Assembly (NCBI GenBank): GCA_901456055.1
Contig: CABDWT010000001.1
Span: 248,001 to 312,000, forward strand
DNA length: 64,000 nt
Origin: Phytobacter ursingii
GTDB taxonomy: Bacteria; Pseudomonadota; Gammaproteobacteria; Enterobacterales; Enterobacteriaceae
Direction: 5' to 3'
Positions 59,285 through 64,000 of this stretch are shown piece by piece (position 1 is the stretch's first letter; every line of letters starts with the position of its first letter). The notes beneath the pieces were generated by a model. It worked only from the letters and a program-made list of their open reading frames with translations. It was not told the origin of the DNA and did not search any database. Both the position numbers and the translations under genes were made by a program.

Positions 59285-59300
59285 AGGCAAACGTTTGCGA
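59285..59300. promoter_or_regulatory. PurR operator upstream of purMN (between purM and upp)
   Basis: AGGCAAACGTTTGCGA contains the perfect palindrome GCAAACGTTTGC (59287-59298), the PurR consensus core. It lies 107 bases before purM in the 277-base divergent gap to upp. Its main target should be purMN. Confidence 0.9.
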
Positions 59301-59455
59301 GTCCATTATTTCAGGCCGTTGAGGATTCTTACGGTATACTCTTTTCCAGTCTGTTTGATCCGGATCAACGCCGCACCTGTAGCGTGGCGGAGAAAAAGCG
59401 GTATAATCCGGCGATTTTTTTTGTGGCTGCCACCGTTTTGGGGAAGGAGAAGAGT

Positions 59456-60082
59456 ATGAAGGTCGTGGAAGTAAAACACCCACTCGTCAAACACAAGCTG
59501 GGCCTGATGCGTGAAAATGACATCAGCACCAAACGCTTTCGTGAACTCGCCTCGGAAGTCGGTAGTCTGCTGACCTATGAAGCGACCGCCGATCTGGAAA
59601 CTGAACGTGTGACTATCGAAGGCTGGAATGGCCCGGTAGAAGTCGAACAAATCAAAGGCAAAAAAATCACCGTCGTCCCTATTCTGCGTGCCGGTCTGGG
59701 CATGATGGAAGGGGTGCTGGAACACGTTCCGAGCGCGCGCATCAGCGTGGTGGGTATCTATCGTAATGAAGAGACCCTGGAGCCGGTGCCGTACTTCCAG
59801 AAACTGGTTTCTAACATCGACGAGCGTATGGCGCTGGTCGTTGACCCGATGCTGGCAACGGGCGGTTCTATGATTGCCACCATCGACCTGCTGAAAAACG
59901 CAGGCTGCCACAGCATCAAAGTGCTGGTGCTGGTTGCTGCCCCGGAAGGCCTCGCTGCGCTGGAGAAAGCGCACCCGGACGTTGAGCTGTACACCGCGTC
60001 CATTGACAAGGGCCTCAATGAGCACGGATACATTATTCCGGGCCTCGGCGATGCCGGCGACAAAATCTTTGGTACGAAATAA
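59456..60082 (+). CDS. upp: Uracil phosphoribosyltransferase
   Basis: A 208-residue salvage enzyme that makes UMP from uracil and PRPP. The PRPP-binding motif [11 protein letters not shown] (near residue 130) and the uracil-binding C-terminal [14 protein letters not shown] are intact. An upstream start at 59384 would add 24 residues; ATG 59456, after AAGGAGAAGAGT, matches the family. It is followed by a terminator and an ERIC before uraA, and is divergent from purM. Confidence 0.97.
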   Translation: MKVVEVKHPLVKHKLGLMRENDISTKRFRELASEVGSLLTYEATADLETERVTIEGWNGPVEVEQIKGKKITVVPILRAGLGMMEGVLEHVPSARISVVGIYRNEETLEPVPYFQKLVSNIDERMALVVDPMLATGGSMIATIDLLKNAGCHSIKVLVLVAAPEGLAALEKAHPDVELYTASIDKGLNEHGYIIPGLGDAGDKIFGTK

Positions 60083-60100
60083 ATGCTTTAAAAATCAAAA

Positions 60101-60127
60101 GCCGACTTTGAAAGTCGGCTTTTTTTT
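60101..60127 (+). terminator. Intrinsic terminator after upp
   Basis: Seven-base-pair stem GCCGACT (60101-60107) and AGTCGGC (60113-60119) with loop TTGAA, flanked by an A-run and followed by eight T residues. It ends 230 bases before uraA, so uraA either has its own promoter or depends on read-through. Confidence 0.9.
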
Positions 60128-60203
60128 GGCGTAAACCAGAACAGAATCCGCCTGATTTCATGATGCAGTCCACAAAACTGCAGCATGCGTGATGAGCGGA
60201 ACA

Positions 60204-60330
60204 TATACCCTAAACAATTCGAATTGCAGGCAGGCGGCACGCGAGCGAATCCTGATTATCTTACTCTGGTAAGTGATTCGGGTGAACAAGTACGGCCAAC
60301 GCACCTGCGACCAGAAGGGTGACGGGGATA
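60204..60330. repeat. ERIC element between upp and uraA
   Basis: A 127-base ERIC in reverse orientation. It begins TATACCCTAAACAATTCGAA (60204), continues GCAGGCAGGCGGC, has the centre TCTTACTCTGGTAAGTGATT (60259-60278), and ends AAGGGTGACGGGGATA at 60330. The length is exactly that of a full ERIC. It lies between the upp terminator and the uraA ribosome binding site, only 26 bases from the uraA start. Confidence 0.92.
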
Positions 60331-60356
60331 AACAACAACACTCAGAGGAAAACACT

Positions 60357-61646
60357 ATGACGCGCCGTGCTATCGGGGTGAGTGAAAGACCGCCGCTTTT
60401 ACAGACAATCCCGCTTAGTTTGCAGCACTTGTTCGCTATGTTTGGCGCAACCGTGCTGGTGCCAATCCTGTTTCATATTAATCCGGCCACCGTACTGTTG
60501 TTTAACGGTATCGGGACGCTGCTTTATCTCTTTATCTGTAAGGGCAAAATTCCGGCTTACCTGGGATCGAGCTTTGCGTTTATTTCGCCGGTATTGTTGC
60601 TTCTGCCGCTGGGCTACGAAGTAGCGCTGGGTGGCTTTATCATGTGCGGCGTGCTGTTTTGCATTGTCTCCTTCATCGTGAAGAAAGCGGGCACCGGCTG
60701 GCTGGATGTAATGTTCCCGCCTGCGGCAATGGGCGCAATCGTTGCCGTCATCGGTCTGGAACTGGCCGGCGTCGCTGCCAATATGGCCGGCTTGCTGCCT
60801 GCGGAAGGTCAGTCTGCTGATTCCAGAACCGTCCTCATCTCGATGGTAACGCTGGGTGTGACCGTATTTGGTTCCGTACTGTTCCGTGGTTTTATGGCGA
60901 TAATCCCGATTCTGATCGGTGTGCTGGCTGGTTATGCGCTGTCGTTTGCGATGGGTGTGGTTGATACCACGCCGATTGCCAATGCGCACTGGTTCGCTCT
61001 GCCAACCTTCTATACGCCGCGTTTCGAATGGTTTGCTATCTTCACCATTTTGCCTGCGGCGCTGGTGGTGATTGCTGAGCACGTGGGCCACCTGGTCGTT
61101 ACCGCAAACATCGTGAAACGCGATCTGATCCGTGACCCGGGCCTGCACCGTTCCATGTTTGCCAATGGCTTCTCAACGATTATTTCCGGTTTCTTCGGCT
61201 CAACCCCGAACACCACCTATGGTGAAAACATTGGCGTTATGGCGATCACCCGCGTCTACAGTACCTGGGTTATCGGTGGCGCGGCCATCATCGCGATTCT
61301 GCTCTCCTGCGTGGGTAAACTGGCGGCGGCAATTCAGATTATCCCGGTACCCGTAATGGGCGGTGTTTCTCTGCTGCTGTACGGGGTAATCGGCGCATCC
61401 GGTATTCGCGTGCTGATCGAATCCAAAGTGGATTACAGCAAAGCGCAAAACCTGATCCTGACGTCCGTTATCCTGATCATCGGCGTCAGCGGCGCGAAAG
61501 TGCACATTGGCGCGGCTGAACTGAAAGGCATGGCGCTGGCGACCATCGTCGGTGTTGCGCTGAGCCTGATCTTCAAACTGATCAGTGTCCTGCGTCCGGA
61601 AGAAGTCGTACTGGACGCCGAAGACAGCGAAGCGAATCAGCATTAA
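60357..61646 (+). CDS. uraA: Uracil:proton symporter UraA
   Basis: A 429-residue inner-membrane transporter of the NCS2 family that brings uracil in for Upp. Fourteen hydrophobic segments are expected in two repeats. Family segments SFAFISPV (helix 3) and, in helix 8-10, FILPAALVVIAEHVGH-like (TILPAALVVIAEHVGH) and GSTPNTTYGENIG are present. ATG 60357 follows AGAGGA; the in-frame start at 60273 lies inside the ERIC and is rejected. The C-terminal tail is acidic. Confidence 0.95.
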   Translation: MTRRAIGVSERPPLLQTIPLSLQHLFAMFGATVLVPILFHINPATVLLFNGIGTLLYLFICKGKIPAYLGSSFAFISPVLLLLPLGYEVALGGFIMCGVLFCIVSFIVKKAGTGWLDVMFPPAAMGAIVAVIGLELAGVAANMAGLLPAEGQSADSRTVLISMVTLGVTVFGSVLFRGFMAIIPILIGVLAGYALSFAMGVVDTTPIANAHWFALPTFYTPRFEWFAIFTILPAALVVIAEHVGHLVVTANIVKRDLIRDPGLHRSMFANGFSTIISGFFGSTPNTTYGENIGVMAITRVYSTWVIGGAAIIAILLSCVGKLAAAIQIIPVPVMGGVSLLLYGVIGASGIRVLIESKVDYSKAQNLILTSVILIIGVSGAKVHIGAAELKGMALATIVGVALSLIFKLISVLRPEEVVLDAEDSEANQH

Positions 61647-61682
61647 TCGTTGCTCTGCAAACCGGGCGTCGTGCCCGGTTCA

Positions 61683-61719
61683 AACGCGGTAAAGTTTTAT
61701 GATAAACTTACCGCGTTTT
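61683..61719 (+). terminator. Hairpins between uraA and hda
   Basis: AACGCGGT-A-AAGTTT (61683-61697) pairs with AAACTT-ACCGCGTT (61704-61717), a 14-base-pair stem with one A bulge, followed by TTG. A smaller perfect stem, ACCGGGC/GCCCGGT (61661-61667/61673-61679), lies just upstream. They would end or reduce uraA transcription 23 bases before hda starts. Confidence 0.6.
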
Positions 61720-61742
61720 GTTAAAGCCCTGTTGAGGTACGT

Positions 61743-62444
61743 CTGAACACACCGGCGCAACTTTCCCTGCCACTCTACCTTCCTGACGATGAAACTTTTG
61801 CGAGTTTCTGGCCGGGCGATAACCCTTCTTTGCTGGCGGCGTTGCAAAATGTCCTGCGCCAGGATCATAGCGGATACATCTATTTCTGGTCGCGCGAAGG
61901 GGCAGGACGTAGCCATTTGCTTCATGCAGCCTGTGCTGAGCTGTCGCAGCGTGGCGATGCCGTCGGCTATGTGCCGCTCGATAAACGCACCTGGTTTGTG
62001 CCGGAAGTGCTTGAGGGGATGGAACATCTCTCGCTGGTCTGCATCGATAATATCGAGTGTGTTGCAGGCGATGAGCCCTGGGAGATGGCCATCTTCAATC
62101 TCTATAACCGCATTCTGGAATCAGGCAAAACGCGGCTATTGATCACCGGCGATCGTCCGCCACGGCAGTTGAATCTGGGGTTGCCCGATCTGGCTTCGCG
62201 CCTGGACTGGGGACAGATCTACAAGCTGCAACCGCTCTCTGACGAAGATAAAGTTCAGGCGCTACAGCTGCGGGCGCGGCTGCGCGGGTTTGAGTTACCG
62301 GAAGATGTGGGACGTTTTCTGCTCAAGCGGCTGGATCGCGAAATGCGCACGCTGTTTGATACGCTCGATCAACTTGACCGCGCGTCAATTACCGCCCAGC
62401 GTAAGCTGACCATTCCCTTCGTAAAAGACATTCTGAAACTATAG
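61743..62444 (+). CDS. hda: DnaA inactivator Hda (CTG start)
   Basis: A 233-residue AAA+ protein that, with the sliding clamp, stimulates DnaA-bound ATP hydrolysis (RIDA) and so limits re-initiation. The clamp-binding motif QLSLPL is at residues 6-11, and it is only included if translation starts at CTG 61743, since no ATG, GTG or TTG lies between there and it. GAGG precedes this CTG at a good distance, and E. coli hda is known to use CTG. The first in-frame ATG-type start (61830) would cut 29 residues and the motif. Walker [11 protein letters not shown] and a Walker B-like VCIDNIE follow. Confidence 0.93.
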   Translation: MNTPAQLSLPLYLPDDETFASFWPGDNPSLLAALQNVLRQDHSGYIYFWSREGAGRSHLLHAACAELSQRGDAVGYVPLDKRTWFVPEVLEGMEHLSLVCIDNIECVAGDEPWEMAIFNLYNRILESGKTRLLITGDRPPRQLNLGLPDLASRLDWGQIYKLQPLSDEDKVQALQLRARLRGFELPEDVGRFLLKRLDREMRTLFDTLDQLDRASITAQRKLTIPFVKDILKL

Positions 62445-62472
62445 GCCCGGCAAGCATCGCACCTCCGGGCCT
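62443..62472. terminator. Hairpin between converging hda and yfgD
   Basis: Perfect eight-base-pair stem, AGGCCCGG (62443-62450) with CCGGGCCT (62465-62472), around a 14-base loop. The stem overlaps the hda stop codon and ends six bases from the end of yfgD. There is no T-run on either strand. It resembles a shortened REP unit and may protect both 3' ends. Confidence 0.45.
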
Positions 62473-62478
62473 GCGGCG

Positions 62479-62838
62479 TTAGTCGACGATCTCAAGGACC
62501 TGCTCTGGCGGACGACCGATGCGCGCCTGCCCGTTCGCCACGACGATCGGACGTTCCATCAGTTTGGGATTATCAAGCAGTGCCTGCAACAACGCCTCTT
62601 CTGAGAGATGGCTATCCCCCAGTCCCAGCGATTTATAGAGATCTTCTTTCTGGCGCATCAGTTCCCGCGCGCTGGTCATTCTCAGCATGTGCAACAACGC
62701 TTTGAGCGTGTCGGCATCCGGCGGTGTCTCCAGATACAGGACAACCTGCGGATCAATGCCGTTAGCTTTCAGCAGGCTGAGGGTATCGCGGCTCTTGGAG
62801 CAGCGAGGGTTATGGTAAATTTTCACCGCGTCTGTCAT
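62479..62838 (-). CDS. yfgD: ArsC-family protein YfgD
   Basis: A 119-residue protein of the ArsC/Spx thioredoxin-like family, annotated as a putative arsenate reductase. The active-site cysteine lies in YHNPRCSKSRDT (residue 13), and the C-terminal segment NPKLMERPIVVANG, with its family-typical Arg, is present. Real arsenate reductase activity has not been shown for this subgroup as far as I know. It lies 12 bases downstream of bepA on the same strand. Confidence 0.94.
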   Translation of the reverse strand: MTDAVKIYHNPRCSKSRDTLSLLKANGIDPQVVLYLETPPDADTLKALLHMLRMTSARELMRQKEDLYKSLGLGDSHLSEEALLQALLDNPKLMERPIVVANGQARIGRPPEQVLEIVD

Positions 62839-62850
62839 CGGTTCTCCTTG

Positions 62851-64000
62851 TTACATCTTTTGATACGGGCGGAACGTTTTCTGCAACTGACGAAGCTGGT
62901 CGATACGCGCATCGTAACGGGCCTGCTGCAGACTGCCCAATTTGACCTGCGAACTGGCGCTCCCCAGCAACGTAATGGCCTGGTCGAGCTTACCTGTCAG
63001 CGCCAGCCCTTCGGCACGCGCCGCCAGCTCTTCATCGCGATGGCCTAAGGTGGCTTCCGCTTGCGCCAGCAGTTCCCAGCCGTTGACATCATCCTTCCAG
63101 TTAAAGGTGTAACGGTTGAGTATTGCTTCTGCCGCGGCTGCCTGACCGCCGGTCAGATAGGCGTTTGCCAGATTGAGCTGTAATACCGGGTTGGTTTTAA
63201 TTTCTGCCGCACTTTTCAGACGGTTAATCGCTTCGGTGCTCTTGTTCTGCCCTAAATCAATGTCGGTCGCCAGATCGAGATACCAGGCATTTGTCGGATT
63301 GGCAGTCAGCAACGGTTGCAGAGTTTTCGCCGCGTCGGCGAAGTTCTTCGCCTCCATGGCCTGTAGGGCGCGACCATATTGGGCGGCATGCTGTTCGCGC
63401 ACATTCCCTTTCGCCCAGGCATCTAACAGATCGCTGGTGAGCTGATTACGCCCGGAATTATACATACCCAACGCTCTGGCTTTGGCCAGGTAAAACTCTT
63501 CGGAGGATTGCACGACCACCGGGCGCATCTGATTGGCGCGGTTACGCGCATCGGCAAGACGGCTTTCCGGTAACGGGTGCGTCAGCAAAATTTCCGGCGG
63601 GCGTGAAGCGTAACGCGATTGATCAAGCAATTTTTCCAGAAATGTCGGCATTGCCTGCGGATCAAAGCCGGAGCGTTGCAAGACCTGAATCCCGATGCGG
63701 TCCGCTTCCTGTTCGTTCTGCTGTGTAAAGGTAATCATGCCCTGTTGCGTACCGGCCAGTGTACCGGTGAGCGCCGCCATCCCGGCCTGCGGGCTTGCCA
63801 TGGCTAACAGAATGGAGCCAAGCGCGCCAGCCCAGGTGAGGGGGGCGCTGCGTTTCTGGTCTTCCATGGCACGCGCCAGATGGCGCTGGGTCACGTGGGA
63901 TATTTCATGCGCCATCACCGACGCCAGCTGGCTTTCGTTGTCCGCATAGCGAAACAGCGCTGAATGCAGTACTACGTTGCCGCCGAAGAAGGCAAAAGCG
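62851..64000 (-). CDS. bepA: Beta-barrel assembly-enhancing protease BepA (N-terminus beyond the window)
   Basis: M48 metalloprotease and TPR chaperone of the periplasm that helps assemble LptD and degrades misassembled outer-membrane proteins. The zinc motif HEISH is visible (codons near 63900-63914), and further on [12 protein letters not shown] gives the third ligand. The C-terminal half (about 63500 to 62854) is a TPR domain ending FRPYQKM. The frame stays open to the window edge, reading [16 protein letters not shown] before the motif. About 100 N-terminal residues, with the signal peptide, are missing. Confidence 0.95.
   Translation of the reverse strand, partial: AFAFFGGNVVLHSALFRYADNESQLASVMAHEISHVTQRHLARAMEDQKRSAPLTWAGALGSILLAMASPQAGMAALTGTLAGTQQGMITFTQQNEQEADRIGIQVLQRSGFDPQAMPTFLEKLLDQSRYASRPPEILLTHPLPESRLADARNRANQMRPVVVQSSEEFYLAKARALGMYNSGRNQLTSDLLDAWAKGNVREQHAAQYGRALQAMEAKNFADAAKTLQPLLTANPTNAWYLDLATDIDLGQNKSTEAINRLKSAAEIKTNPVLQLNLANAYLTGGQAAAAEAILNRYTFNWKDDVNGWELLAQAEATLGHRDEELAARAEGLALTGKLDQAITLLGSASSQVKLGSLQQARYDARIDQLRQLQKTFRPYQKM

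Noticed and set aside
60273-60356. Longer uraA starting at 60273
   Set aside because: The extra 28 codons lie mostly in the ERIC element; the ATG at 60357 has AGAGGA before it.

Overview
The window is a contiguous piece of chromosome from a member of the Enterobacteriaceae close to Enterobacter/Lelliottia/Klebsiella. Gene order and protein sequences follow the Escherichia coli yph–hcaT–csiE–suhB–isc–pepB–sseB–sseA–yfhM–pbpC–ndk–rlmN–rodZ–ispG–hisS–yfgM–bamB–der–xseA–guaBA–yfgGF–ppx–ppk–purNM–upp–uraA–hda–yfgD–bepA segment almost gene by gene. Blocks absent from the E. coli version, as I remember it, are inserted between these core genes. Coding density is high, base composition is even, and at least four ERIC elements lie in intergenic gaps. 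No rRNA, tRNA, CRISPR array, transposase or integrase gene was seen.

Layout. 1-2896: end of the yphD-yphC-yphB sugar transport/oxidation cluster. 2997-5410: hcaT and csiE, converging. 5535-7144: zevAB-like metal transport pair. 7197-8852: suhB and trmJ, divergent. 8936-14815: the isc iron-sulfur operon (iscR, iscS, iscU, iscA, hscB, hscA, fdx, iscX) with two abutting IscR sites upstream and an ERIC between iscR and iscS. 14876-17090: pepB and sseB, separated by a palindromic repeat. 17104-21863, minus strand: alpha-glucoside PTS permease, GH4 6-phospho-alpha-glucosidase, sseA, and an RpiR-type regulator. 22142-29429: yfhM and pbpC. 29712-39056: ndk, rlmN, rodZ, ispG, hisS, yfgM, bamB, der, yfgJ. 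39053-41689: insertion with an emfourin-like inhibitor, a protealysin-like M4 protease and an MFS transporter. 41691-46340: xseA, guaB, guaA. 46456-50858: second insertion with a type II toxin-antitoxin pair, a large TPR protein of unknown function, an AraC regulator and a LysE-type exporter. 50899-64000: yfgG, yfgF, ppx, ppk, purN, purM, upp, uraA, hda, yfgD, bepA (cut by the window end).

How the genes work together. The isc block is a complete cofactor assembly line (regulator, desulfurase, scaffold, carrier, chaperone pair, ferredoxin, IscX). Its products include [4Fe-4S] clusters of the kind needed by RlmN and IspG further along. guaBA, purMN, upp, uraA and ndk form a nucleotide synthesis and salvage theme, and PurR-type operators are visible before guaB and purM. 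ppk and ppx make and degrade polyphosphate. yfhM with pbpC, rodZ, bamB and bepA concern the cell envelope. The PTS permease would import and phosphorylate an alpha-glucoside for the GH4 enzyme to split. The likely regulator of that pair sits beyond sseA.

Most noteworthy points: hda starts at a CTG codon; a perfect FNR box sits at class II spacing before yfgF; an ERIC separates iscR from the RyhB-type iscS leader; the PTS/GH4 genes and a regulator flank sseA, with zero-base spacing between sseA and the regulator; protease and inhibitor genes overlap as TGATG; and one large TPR protein (47330-49312) has no function I can name. I did not find a clearly undescribed multi-gene system. The TPR protein and its surroundings are the best candidate for unknown biology.
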